Positions 33,669 through 42,389 of a stretch of 64,000 bases of DNA are shown one piece after another. Position 1 is the first letter of the stretch. Each line of letters begins with the position of its first letter. The notes under the pieces were generated by a model. The model was not told where the DNA came from. It worked only from the letters and a program-made list of their open reading frames with translations, and ran no database searches. The position numbers were made by a program, and so were the translations under genes. This DNA is from JAPLDB01 sp038230515 (GTDB lineage: Bacteria > Bacteroidota > Bacteroidia > AKYH767-A > 2013-40CM-41-45). Location of the stretch: NCBI GenBank assembly GCA_038230515.1, contig JBBRND010000001.1, forward strand, positions 124,001-188,000, given 5' to 3'.

Positions 33669-34457
33669 ATGGACAAAATAAGTTTTGAAAATTTTGTAAG
33701 AGATTACCAAGGCACTGGTAACCCAAATGGAATTTGGTACATTGGGATGGAATGGGGAGGCCACTCTGAGGAATGGTTTGAAAAAGGGTATACCCCTGAA
33801 CAATACAAGTCCGACAAGGCAAGAGGTATATTTAGCCAGGACCCCAAAGTGCAAAGTGATGAGAAAAATTTTTTTCGAATCTTGAAATACATAATCAAGG
33901 AACTTGGGTTTAATAATCAAAGGAATATAATAGAAGAAGAAAAGAAAATTTATTTGAGATTTCTTCCGAATGAAAGCGAGCTTTTCTGGATCAATACTTC
34001 ATTGATTCCATATACAACAAGAGAAAATCAATATAGGACAGAGCAATATTCAAAGTTCAAACAGTATAAGAGAGTATTTTCTGGGCTTGATAATTGTAAA
34101 AATTCGGATGATGTATTTCAAGAATACAGTTCCTTAATGTCAAAGAATTTCAAAAATCTTTTATCGAATAACCCAAAATTTATTTTCTGTGTAGGAAGAA
34201 CGACAACAAAGAAGCGGCTTTTCAAACTTTTAGGAATAAGTGAAGTTGACTGTGAAAAATCTTCATTGGAGATTAGTTATAGAGTTGGGAAATCAAAAAG
34301 GTCATGGTGTGAATTTTATATTCTGAAACAATATGAGAATCGAATTCTTTGCGTTATTCCATTTTCAAATGCGAGATGGATTTCGCCAACAGAAGACGTA
34401 AAGAAAATCTGTGACGAATACAAGCGCCTTTTAGATTTCCACGAAAAAGCTGTTTAA
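33669..34457 (+). CDS. Unknown protein, possible uracil-DNA-glycosylase-like fold (island gene 3)
   Basis: The 262-residue protein starts with a strand ending in IWYIGMEWGG, followed by helices, LFWINTSLIPY, then FIFCVGRTTTKKRLFKLLG and a final strand ILCVIPFSNARW with a helix. The order strand-GxExGG, later strand and terminal strand-loop parallels the neighbouring gene product and UDG-like enzymes, although the two proteins share no strong direct similarity by eye. It lies between island gene 2 and the AAA+/M41 gene, all on the plus strand. Confidence 0.5.
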   Translation: MDKISFENFVRDYQGTGNPNGIWYIGMEWGGHSEEWFEKGYTPEQYKSDKARGIFSQDPKVQSDEKNFFRILKYIIKELGFNNQRNIIEEEKKIYLRFLPNESELFWINTSLIPYTTRENQYRTEQYSKFKQYKRVFSGLDNCKNSDDVFQEYSSLMSKNFKNLLSNNPKFIFCVGRTTTKKRLFKLLGISEVDCEKSSLEISYRVGKSKRSWCEFYILKQYENRILCVIPFSNARWISPTEDVKKICDEYKRLLDFHEKAV

Positions 34458-34509
34458 TGTTTTTCCTATAAAAAAATTCTCTCCGCCATCCTTTGGCGTA
34501 ATGCCTCTC

Positions 34510-34517
34510 TACCTTTG
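34510..34517 (+). promoter_or_regulatory. Putative -7 box for the AAA+/M41 gene
   Basis: TACCTTTG matches TAnnTTTG and lies 15 bases before the ATG at 34533. It suggests the gene can be transcribed apart from the upstream genes and argues against an upstream TTG start at 34515. Confidence 0.45.
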
Positions 34518-34532
34518 CCAAAAAAATTCCTC

Positions 34533-36638
34533 ATGGCAAAGCGATCAATATCTCATCAACAACTAATTTCCAGAAAAGAAATTCTTGATAGCGCAAAGGC
34601 GACTCTCAAAAATGAATTTGTCGGCATTGACATAGTGATTGATGAGATGATTGATACCGTGAGTTCATGGTATTTATTCCCTGACCTTCAGACGAAACCT
34701 GTTATCATCAACTTGTGGGGACTAACGGGGGTCGGAAAATCTTCTCTCATAAAACGATTGACCGAGCTGTTTTATTTCGATCAAAAGTATTATCATTTCG
34801 ATTTGGGAGATACTACGAATCAGGAATGGGGAATCAGAAATCAACTTGAAAATATTTATAAAAGTGTAAACGGGTTTCCGATCATCATGGCGTTCGATGA
34901 GTTTCAGCATTCAAGAACAATTGATGAACGGGGAAAAGAAATTGACAAAAAAGCAACACGGATTGTATGGGAACTTCTTGACAGCGGAAAATTTCAGATG
35001 AGTCGTTTTAGTTATCAGATGGAAGAAATCTATGATGTAGCTTCAACTCTTAAATATCTTTTGAGGAAAGGAGTAAGAGTGAAAAATGGAAAGGTAGTTG
35101 CTCGTAAAGAATACTTCCTTAAGGAAATGAGTTTGGTTAGCGAATATCGAAAGCGCCATTTCGGAGTTAAGACTTGTGAAAAGATAAATGTCAAATTTAT
35201 TACAGATACTTTTCTTGGTTCTGTCTTTTCGGTGTGTAAAGAAAGATTCACAACAGAGGCAGAACTTCGTATTCACCTTGATTCATTAAATGGTGACGAA
35301 GTAGTAGATTTTCTTTTACAAATATTCGAATTCGGATTGAGCCCTAAAACAGTGGATTGCTCGAAGTCGTTGATCTTTGTTCTTGGAAATCTTGACGAGG
35401 CATACACGATGAGTAGCGATTTCAATCCCGATCTGAGTGCCGATGAGTTTCATGAGCAATCTTTAAAAATCTCTGTCTCTCAAATCAAAAAGGTATTGAA
35501 ACTTCGCTTTCGGAATGAACAGATTGCGCGGCTTGGAAATACTCATATTATTTATCCGGCCTTTAGCAGCGAGTCATTTAAAAAAATAATTCGTCTTGAG
35601 CTTGAACGAATCATCCAGCGGGTTAAGACGCTTCAGAACATCAACCTCTCTTTTGATGAATCAATTTGTGAGATGATTTACAAAGAGGGGGTGTACCCAA
35701 CACAAGGAACACGCCCGGTATTCACAACCATTCATCACATCGTAAATACAAAACTTGGCAAAGTGGTAAGCGAAATGGTTTTGAGAAAATTAAATCCTTC
35801 ATCAATTGTCTTTCGTGCGGAAGAAGAAAAAGTTGTCATTGAATATTTCAACAAAACAAAGCAATTGTTTTCTTTTTCAGAGAAACAAAACCTGAGTTTG
35901 AACGAACTTCGGAAAACAAGAAAAGATGATCTGCAAGCCATCACCGCCGTTCATGAATGTGGACACGTTGTCATAGCAATGATAATTCTTAAAACTATTC
36001 CCGAATTCATTTATTCTGTCACTGCCGATTCTGAATTTCATGGGTTCGTTCAGATAAATTTAAAATTGAAATACATTTCAAAAAGTATGATCGAAAATTG
36101 TTTAGCGATGTGGCTTGGCGGATACGTTGCAGAGAAGCTGATCTTTGGAGTAGAAAACTTTACTGCCGGTGCGGAAAGTGATATTGAAGAGGCAACTACT
36201 TTCCTTACAGGAATGCTGAGAGAATCCGGGATGGGATACCTGCCGGCAACTTTTAAAAATAAATCTCCTTTTGCTGACCGATACATTCAGGACGAAAATC
36301 ATATACTCAATGACGAGGCAAAAAAATATATCCAACATGCTGTTACGCTTGCCGAGAAAATTTTATCAGAGCAAAAAATTCTTCTGCTTAAAATGGCAGA
36401 TTATCTTTCTGACAATGGAATGATGACAAAAGGAAAATCAAGAGAGATGTTAGAGAAGTATGCCAGATCATTTTCTGTAAATGACCTAATTGAGGATGCC
36501 GATCACTTATTTTATAGAAAGCATTTAAAAGATGCCGTTGATAGAATTTCTCAAAGCGAAATCTCTTTAGTTGCCCCCCCCATTAATTTAGGATTCTTAT
36601 TAAACAAAGTTGCGGATAATTACACAGAAAAAAATTGA
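34533..36638 (+). CDS. Clp-type AAA+ ATPase fused to an FtsH-like (M41) metalloprotease
   Basis: The 701-residue protein begins with a Clp/HslU-type AAA+ domain: Walker A GLTGVGKS at residues 63-70, Walker B IIMAFDE ending at residues 122-123, a long insert, a sensor-1 strand LIFVLGN, and a sensor-2-like GTRPVFTTIHHI. After residue about 460 comes an M41-type peptidase: zinc motif HECGH at 474-478 and the third-ligand region AGAESDIEEAT with Asp550, as in FtsH. There are no membrane helices. FtsH itself couples M41 to a different AAA+ clade and to the membrane, so this pairing is unusual. All catalytic residues are present. It would unfold and degrade proteins; the substrate is unknown. I use the ATG at 34533. 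Confidence 0.8.
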   Translation: MAKRSISHQQLISRKEILDSAKATLKNEFVGIDIVIDEMIDTVSSWYLFPDLQTKPVIINLWGLTGVGKSSLIKRLTELFYFDQKYYHFDLGDTTNQEWGIRNQLENIYKSVNGFPIIMAFDEFQHSRTIDERGKEIDKKATRIVWELLDSGKFQMSRFSYQMEEIYDVASTLKYLLRKGVRVKNGKVVARKEYFLKEMSLVSEYRKRHFGVKTCEKINVKFITDTFLGSVFSVCKERFTTEAELRIHLDSLNGDEVVDFLLQIFEFGLSPKTVDCSKSLIFVLGNLDEAYTMSSDFNPDLSADEFHEQSLKISVSQIKKVLKLRFRNEQIARLGNTHIIYPAFSSESFKKIIRLELERIIQRVKTLQNINLSFDESICEMIYKEGVYPTQGTRPVFTTIHHIVNTKLGKVVSEMVLRKLNPSSIVFRAEEEKVVIEYFNKTKQLFSFSEKQNLSLNELRKTRKDDLQAITAVHECGHVVIAMIILKTIPEFIYSVTADSEFHGFVQINLKLKYISKSMIENCLAMWLGGYVAEKLIFGVENFTAGAESDIEEATTFLTGMLRESGMGYLPATFKNKSPFADRYIQDENHILNDEAKKYIQHAVTLAEKILSEQKILLLKMADYLSDNGMMTKGKSREMLEKYARSFSVNDLIEDADHLFYRKHLKDAVDRISQSEISLVAPPINLGFLLNKVADNYTEKN

Positions 36639-36669
36639 AATTTTTGTCCCTCCTTATTATCCCCGTACT

Positions 36670-36758
36670 GGTGTTATGCGCCTACCCATGCGCTGCTCAC
36701 CCGCCATTGCACTTCTGTCTCAAATTATTTTTCTCAGTCCCCGAAGTCCCAACACCAT
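36670..36758. repeat. Island repeat, copy 3 (diverged)
   Basis: Starts GGTGTTATGCGCC and keeps the order of landmarks of copies 1 and 2 (CCATTnCACTTCTGTCT, CTCAGTCCC, GAAGTCCCAAC). It lies 30 bases after the stop of the protease gene, marking the right side of the island. Confidence 0.55.
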
Positions 36759-36771
36759 CATTTTACCTTAG

Positions 36772-36791
36772 CCCACGGTTTCAACCATGGG
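36772..36791. repeat. REP-like hairpin
   Basis: CCCACGG TTTCAA CCATGGG is a near-perfect palindrome, similar to the widespread CCCACGGTT...CCGTGGG hairpins that accompany REP-associated tyrosine transposases. No transposase gene is seen nearby. Confidence 0.55.
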
Positions 36792-36819
36792 ATTTTCTTC
36801 ACATTCTTTAGTATGAATT

Positions 36820-36980
36820 ATGCATCGTGAATCTTGCATCTCGCATCTCCTATTGTACATCGCGCATTATCCATCTCGCATTGTGCATCTCCTATTGTAT
36901 ATCGCGAATTGTGCATCGTGCATTGTGCATCGTGTATCGTGCATCGTGAATTGTGCATCTCCCATTGTGCATCCTGCATT
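36820..36980. repeat. 7-bp tandem array C1
   Basis: About 22 consecutive 7-bp units of the type TGCATCG / TGCATTG / CGCATCT / CCTATTG run without gap. The seven-base register is kept throughout. Confidence 0.85.
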
Positions 36981-36988
36981 TCCCCCCG

Positions 36989-37261
36989 CCACCGGTCCAA
37001 AATGTCATGTCAATTCCCCCATATCAATCGCCACTCTCTCCAAATGTTAAGACAGCGGTCTGATATTGGTCGCCATCGGTCTAATATGTCATGTCAATCG
37101 CGCCACATCAATCGCCACCGGTCTAATATGTCATGTCATTCCCGATAAATCAACCGTCAGCGTTCCCAAATGTTAAGACAGCGGTCTGACATCAGCTGCC
37201 ACTCGTCTGAAATGAACCGTCAGCGTCTCCGCATCAACTGTCAGCGGTCTAAAATGTCAGG
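36989..37261. repeat. 21-bp tandem array C2
   Basis: Thirteen contiguous units of exactly 21 bp. Two unit types partly alternate, one like CCACCGGTCTAATATGTCAT and one like TCAATCGCGCCACATCAATC. No unit is longer or shorter than 21. It follows the 7-bp array C1 after 8 bases and ends about 90 bases before the atpZ stop. Confidence 0.88.
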
Positions 37262-37353
37262 TCAGCAAGAACAAATTGATTTTTCCTGCGGTAGATCGCT
37301 CAGCACCTGTTGGGTGGCATGAAGCAAACAGCAGTAAAGTAAAATATTGTCTT

Positions 37354-37590
37354 TTACTTCTTCCTGATAAAATCCCTCAGTGCCCAGTACATCCCTCCGA
37401 AGATGGCAGCAAATAAAAGTATCAATGTAAATGCTGGAAACTTCAATCCGAAATATTTATCGAGCTTCATTCCCCCCCATACTCCCAGTCCGATGGTAGC
37501 CGCCATCTGAAATGCCATGCTCGAGTAGCGAACGTAGTTGTTCACTTTTGATTTTCCATCCATTTTTTTTTCTGACGATTTTTCTTCCAT
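37354..37590 (-). CDS. atpZ: AtpZ/AtpI family protein
   Basis: The 78-residue protein has a charged N-terminus and two membrane helices (YSSMAFQMAATIGLGVWGG and AFTLILLFAAIFGGMYWAL), the AtpZ pattern; members assist Mg2+/Ca2+ supply or assembly of F1F0. In related bacteria it stands directly upstream of the AtpI-like gene and atpB. Here the island intervenes. A TACCTTTA box ends 9 bases before its ATG, suggesting a very short leader. Confidence 0.82.
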   Translation of the reverse strand: MEEKSSEKKMDGKSKVNNYVRYSSMAFQMAATIGLGVWGGMKLDKYFGLKFPAFTLILLFAAIFGGMYWALRDFIRKK

Positions 37591-37931
37591 GAGTGGTGTA
37601 AAGGTAGAAAATGAAATTGATGCTACTTATTGCTTGACGCGGCTTTCATGATGCATCAAACTTTTCTAAGAATGTGGAAATAATTCTTTCATACTTCAGA
37701 TTTAAACCAAAGATTAAATATATTTTGCACACAAATATTTTTTCCTTTACTTAGTGGCTCAAACTTTATTTACAGGAAAGAAACAGAAGATGCAGAAATT
37801 GAAATAACCAACTGGAGTTTCAAAAAAAATTTCCCGTTCATTTTCAGCGGCTTCAGTTCCTGATAAGAGAAAAGCAATTATACAAAAACGTTGCTCTGTC
37901 GCTAACTATACAAATTCATCCGGCTTAACCG
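37591..37931. promoter_or_regulatory. Divergent promoter region between atpZ and the PKD protein
   Basis: This 340-bp AT-rich gap has no gene. It must hold promoters for both neighbours. The minus-strand -7-like box TACCTTTA is at 37599-37606; a possible plus-strand box TATATTTTG is at about 37716-37724. Confidence 0.35.
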
Positions 37932-40900
37932 ATGAACAATCTTTACAGAAAAATCAATCTGCTCTTTTTATCGGGCGCGCTGTGTACTTCCATGGCTGCG
38001 GCTCAGCAGGTTCTCTATAAAGAAAAACCATTGCAGCTTACCAAACATCGCGAAGAACATTTTGATGAAAAATCTCTTCGTGAAAGAATGGCGGCCGATG
38101 GATTGCCCTCTCCTGTTATCAATAAATTAGTTGAGCAACACCGGCAGATGTGGGCAAAAGGAATGCACATTGAATGGACGCGCGCGCAACAAACTTCACG
38201 CAACGGAAACGGCAATCATACGTGTGCAATTTGCAGCGACATGTCCGCAGAGAATGGATGGGGCGCATGGCAGGGAGCTGTTGGCAGCAATTCAGGAGCC
38301 AATCCTCCAGTGTGGGGTTCTCTTGGCGCACCCAATTCGCCTAACTTTAATTTGATGACTGGTCCGGGAATTGATCCCTGCACTCCCGGCTTCAATCCAG
38401 GTGATCCACCTTTGCCGGTCGTAGCCCGGGGTTTTGGAAGTACTTCCATCGAGCTTGGTGAGTCGCAAACTGCAGGATCAATTACCGAACAGCTTACATA
38501 TCCTCTCACGGTTGCAGTTACCGATACTAATTTTATTTATGCGTATGCACTCGTGCTTGAAGATGCCGGGCATAACAATGGGGAGAGACCGTATGCAGAA
38601 TTTGTAATGCTCAATCCGGCAGGTGATACTATTCCATGTGCGTTTTTTCATTATGAAGGGGCAGAACCAAATGGTGCGGCAATTCCGGGATTTTATCAGG
38701 GTACATGCGGGGCAAAATACAAACCCTGGACGACAGTAGGTGTTAACCTATCTGGCTACGTGGGGCAAACGGTTACTCTCATAATCACAAATGCAGATTG
38801 CATCTGGGGTGCACACTTTGCACAATCGTATTGGGACTTTAACTGCGGTATTCTTCAGGGCTCATCTACGGCTGATTGTAATGGTGTCTCTGATACGCTT
38901 CAGGCACCTGTTGATCCATCAATCGTCTATGGGTATCTTTGGTATCCCGGAGGTCAAACCACGCAGAGCATTGTGGTGACTCCAATGCCTGGCGATACAT
39001 TTACGGTAGAAATACAACCTCCAACAGGTTGCAATTTCTATGAGACATTTGTTCCGCAGGTTGGAACTATTACACCCAGCTTTACTTTCAATGGTTCGTG
39101 CGGCATTGTTAATTTTCACGATGCAAGCAGTACCAGCAATGGCACCCCCATTGTTGCATGGCACTGGAGTTTTCCGGGAGGAAATCCAGCTACATCTGCG
39201 TTGCAAAATCCGGTAGTGCATTATTCTGCAAGTGGAAATTTTACGGCTACGCTTACCATCACTACTGCAAGCGGATGCACTTCTACCATTTCATCTTCGG
39301 GAACCAATACAGGTATCATTCCCATTGCGGCATTTACGACTACAGATGTATGTCTTGGAAGTACGATGCCTTTTGTTGATCATTCTACGGCTGATGCGAA
39401 TGATTTGATCGCTCAATGGAATTGGGACTTTGGTGATGGTACAACTTCGGGTGCACAAAATCCTTCACACCTTTTTGGTGTTGATTCTACCTATGAAGTA
39501 ACGCTTACAGTAACCACAAGTGCAGGATGTTCATCTTCAATTCCACATCTTGTAACCATACACCCGATTCCGGTTGCGGGTTTCAGTGTGACTATTGTTT
39601 GCGAAGGTTCTCCAACCCTGTTTACTGATTTATCTACAGGGGCAGGTTTGCAATGGCACTGGAATTTAGGTGATGGAAATGTTTCTTCGGTTCAAAATCC
39701 ATCTCATACTTACGCGAATAGCGGAAACTTCACTGCGCAGCTTTTGGTTACAAATAGCTTTGGGTGCATAGATTCGATTGCACATTCTGCTATTGTAAAC
39801 CCTCAACCTTTTGCTTCATTTAATTCGAACGGAGGTTGCGCGGGCTCTCTTACTAACTTTACTGATTTGTCTTCTGTTTCGGCAGGATCAATCACTTCAT
39901 GGAATTGGGATTTTGGTGATGGTACAGTTTCCGGTGCACAAAACCCATCACACCTTTTTGCTGTTGACTCTACATATGTAGTGACACTTACGGTAGCTGC
40001 TGCGGCTGGTTGTTCATCTATAGTGGCTATTCCTGTTATTATTCATCCGCTTCCGGTGGCTGTGTTCACCGCCAACATTGTTTGCCAGAATTATTCAACC
40101 ATTTTTACCAATCAATCTACCGGAGCAGGGCAGTGGCTATGGACGTTAGGTGACGGTGATTCGTCTTTGCTTCAAAACCCTACTCATATTTATAACGGCA
40201 GCGGAAATTTTACGGTGAACCTCCTCGCGGTAACTTCGTTCGGGTGCAGGGACTCCATCACTCAAACTATTCATATAAATCCTCAACCTGTTTCTTCTTT
40301 CAGTGTGAACAGGGTTTGTGTGGGCGATTCGTCCTGCTTTACTGATTTATCATCGGTTTCACCTGGTGGAATTGTTGCATGGAACTGGGATTTCGGGGAT
40401 GTTGCTTCAGGGGCAGCTAACACTTCTAATTTGCAAAGCCCATGTCATGTATTTACTCCATTCGGAACCTTTAATCCTGTTCAACTGACGGTAACTTCGG
40501 ATAGTGGTTGTGTGAATTCTTCTTCTCTTTCTGTTACGTTTTATGAATTGCCTGTGGCTTCATTTACAAGTACTGCCAATTGCCTGAATGTAGTTACGAA
40601 TTTTACCGATGGATCTTCTGCTACCACTGAGGATCCACTGCATACTTGGAACTGGGATTTTGGCGACAGCACGAATCATTCAAGCCAGCAAAATCCTGTT
40701 CATCTATATTCTTCTGCCGGGTGGTTTAATACGACACTTGTAATTATAACAAATCATGGCTGCAAGGATACGATTACCAATCAGGCCCGGGTATATGATC
40801 TCCCTTCCCCTGAATTCAGTGATTCGGCTCAGGGGTGTACGCCTATATGTTCAGCGTTTACTGATCTCACTGTTACAAACGATGGAACTATAGCTAACTG

Positions 40901-41666
40901 GGAATGGACGTTTGCTTCGGGCAATCCCTCCGCATCATCCTCACAAAATCCCAATGTATGCTATTCTATTCCAGGCAGCTATAATGTTTCGCTTATTGTT
41001 ACTACGAACTATGGGTGCAAGGATACGCTGATGAAGCCGCATTACATAAATGTCTATGAATTGCCTCATGCCGATTTCTGCATTGCGCCCGATACGGCAA
41101 GTTTGCTGGTGCCAGCTTTTAATTTCTGCGACCTATGGACGGAGGATGTTGCTAACTGGCAGTGGGATTTCGGTGACGGGTCGGATATAGACAGCACGCA
41201 TGAAAATCCTGCACATTCTTATAGTTCCACTATTGATAACAATACGTATTACTCTTATACGGTTACCGTATATGTACAAACGGTGCATGGATGCCGCGAT
41301 TCTATTTCGCATAAGGTGGAATTAACACCTGATTTTTCATTTTTCATTCCGAATACATTTACCCCAAATGGGGATCGTGTTAATGATTTTTTCTATGGTA
41401 AGGGTAGGGGGATAAAGGACTATACCATTTCTATCTACGACCGATGGGGCATTCTTTTGTGGACATGCCACGAGGATGGCTTAAACACGGATTGGGACCG
41501 CTATGCACAAGATGGAATGCCTAGTGGTTGTCAATGGGACGGGCGGCTTGATGCTAACATTACCAACGAACGCTTGCAGAACGATGTGTATGTGTGGCGT
41601 GTACGGCTAACCACTATTTTTGGTGAGGAGAAGACATATATTGGACACGTGAGTGCCGTGAAGTGA
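37932..41666 (+). CDS. Giant PKD-repeat surface protein with gliding-type (type B) T9SS C-terminal domain
   Basis: The 1244-residue protein has a signal peptide (LFLSGALCTSMAAAQ), an N-terminal region of about 370 residues, then nine PKD modules (residues about 375-1130), each with the WxWDFGDG-type strand (for example WNWDFGDGTTSGAQNPSH). The end is a gliding motility-associated C-terminal domain: FIPNTFTPNGDRVNDFF ... ISIYDRWG ... WDGR ... DVYVWRV. The protein is exported by the type IX system and displayed on the surface; PKD arrays usually act as spacers or adhesive stalks. Strong similarity between modules at the DNA level suggests recombination changes their number. Confidence 0.95.
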   Translation: MNNLYRKINLLFLSGALCTSMAAAQQVLYKEKPLQLTKHREEHFDEKSLRERMAADGLPSPVINKLVEQHRQMWAKGMHIEWTRAQQTSRNGNGNHTCAICSDMSAENGWGAWQGAVGSNSGANPPVWGSLGAPNSPNFNLMTGPGIDPCTPGFNPGDPPLPVVARGFGSTSIELGESQTAGSITEQLTYPLTVAVTDTNFIYAYALVLEDAGHNNGERPYAEFVMLNPAGDTIPCAFFHYEGAEPNGAAIPGFYQGTCGAKYKPWTTVGVNLSGYVGQTVTLIITNADCIWGAHFAQSYWDFNCGILQGSSTADCNGVSDTLQAPVDPSIVYGYLWYPGGQTTQSIVVTPMPGDTFTVEIQPPTGCNFYETFVPQVGTITPSFTFNGSCGIVNFHDASSTSNGTPIVAWHWSFPGGNPATSALQNPVVHYSASGNFTATLTITTASGCTSTISSSGTNTGIIPIAAFTTTDVCLGSTMPFVDHSTADANDLIAQWNWDFGDGTTSGAQNPSHLFGVDSTYEVTLTVTTSAGCSSSIPHLVTIHPIPVAGFSVTIVCEGSPTLFTDLSTGAGLQWHWNLGDGNVSSVQNPSHTYANSGNFTAQLLVTNSFGCIDSIAHSAIVNPQPFASFNSNGGCAGSLTNFTDLSSVSAGSITSWNWDFGDGTVSGAQNPSHLFAVDSTYVVTLTVAAAAGCSSIVAIPVIIHPLPVAVFTANIVCQNYSTIFTNQSTGAGQWLWTLGDGDSSLLQNPTHIYNGSGNFTVNLLAVTSFGCRDSITQTIHINPQPVSSFSVNRVCVGDSSCFTDLSSVSPGGIVAWNWDFGDVASGAANTSNLQSPCHVFTPFGTFNPVQLTVTSDSGCVNSSSLSVTFYELPVASFTSTANCLNVVTNFTDGSSATTEDPLHTWNWDFGDSTNHSSQQNPVHLYSSAGWFNTTLVIITNHGCKDTITNQARVYDLPSPEFSDSAQGCTPICSAFTDLTVTNDGTIANWEWTFASGNPSASSSQNPNVCYSIPGSYNVSLIVTTNYGCKDTLMKPHYINVYELPHADFCIAPDTASLLVPAFNFCDLWTEDVANWQWDFGDGSDIDSTHENPAHSYSSTIDNNTYYSYTVTVYVQTVHGCRDSISHKVELTPDFSFFIPNTFTPNGDRVNDFFYGKGRGIKDYTISIYDRWGILLWTCHEDGLNTDWDRYAQDGMPSGCQWDGRLDANITNERLQNDVYVWRVRLTTIFGEEKTYIGHVSAVK

Positions 41667-41838
41667 TTTGCCTGAAACAAAAATGTACGCCATAAGGATC
41701 TTAGCAAGTTTTTTTTTACCAATTGCATTCAAACACTAAGTTTGCATTTCGTTTATTTGCCGAAGTAAAAATAGCTTTAGCATAATTCTTGTTGGTCTAT
41801 CTCAACAATCCTTAATACATTTGCTCAAACAAAAAAGT

Positions 41839-42387
41839 ATGAAACAAATTTCCTGCATTCTTTTTCTCTCATCAATATTCAGCATGCAAACATTGGCGCA
41901 AGTGTACACGGCCAAATCGGGGAGCGCTTCCTTCTTCAGCGAATCTTCAATTGAAAACATTGACGCTACAAGTACGAATGTTCAAAGCATCCTCAATACT
42001 TCAGCGAAAAGCGTTGCTCTCATTATTCCAATGCGTAGTTTTCATTTTAAAAAGGATTTGATGGAAGAACACTTCAATGAAAAATACGTGGAGAGTGATA
42101 AATACCCGAATGCCACCTACAGCGGAAAAATAAACGAGAACTTGGATTTCAGTAAGGACACAACATGCAGCATTACTTCTACCGGAAAGATTGCCATGCA
42201 CGGTGCGGAAAAGGAAATGACAGCACCCGGCACTTTTACAGTGAAGAACGGAGAGGCAACTCTTGAAAGTAATTTTAATCTTGCAGTAAAAGATTTTAAT
42301 ATTGAAATTCCCAAGCTTCTTTTTAAGAATATTGCAGACACGGTTGCAGTAAAAATTAACGTTATCTACCAACCATACAAAAAATAA
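41839..42387 (+). CDS. YceI family periplasmic protein
   Basis: The 182-residue protein begins at the ATG at 41839, which gives a proper signal peptide (QISCILFLSSIFSMQTLAQ). The lipocalin-like YceI pattern is visible: SGSASFFSESSIENIDATS near the start, VALIIPMRSFHFKKDLMEEHFNEKYVESDKYPNATYSG in the middle. YceI proteins bind polyisoprenoids or amphiphiles in the periplasm. It is followed after 2 bases by a DUF5777 gene, a recurrent pairing in this phylum. Confidence 0.9.
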   Translation: MKQISCILFLSSIFSMQTLAQVYTAKSGSASFFSESSIENIDATSTNVQSILNTSAKSVALIIPMRSFHFKKDLMEEHFNEKYVESDKYPNATYSGKINENLDFSKDTTCSITSTGKIAMHGAEKEMTAPGTFTVKNGEATLESNFNLAVKDFNIEIPKLLFKNIADTVAVKINVIYQPYKK

Positions 42388-42389
42388 TT

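Noticed and set aside
36818..37148. Small genes on either strand in array C
   Set aside because: Both strands are open only because the repeat units lack stop codons; sequences are Cys/His/Ser low-complexity.
36820..37261. CRISPR array
   Set aside because: Repeats are 7 or 21 bp, contiguous, with no spacers of constant length, and there are no cas genes.
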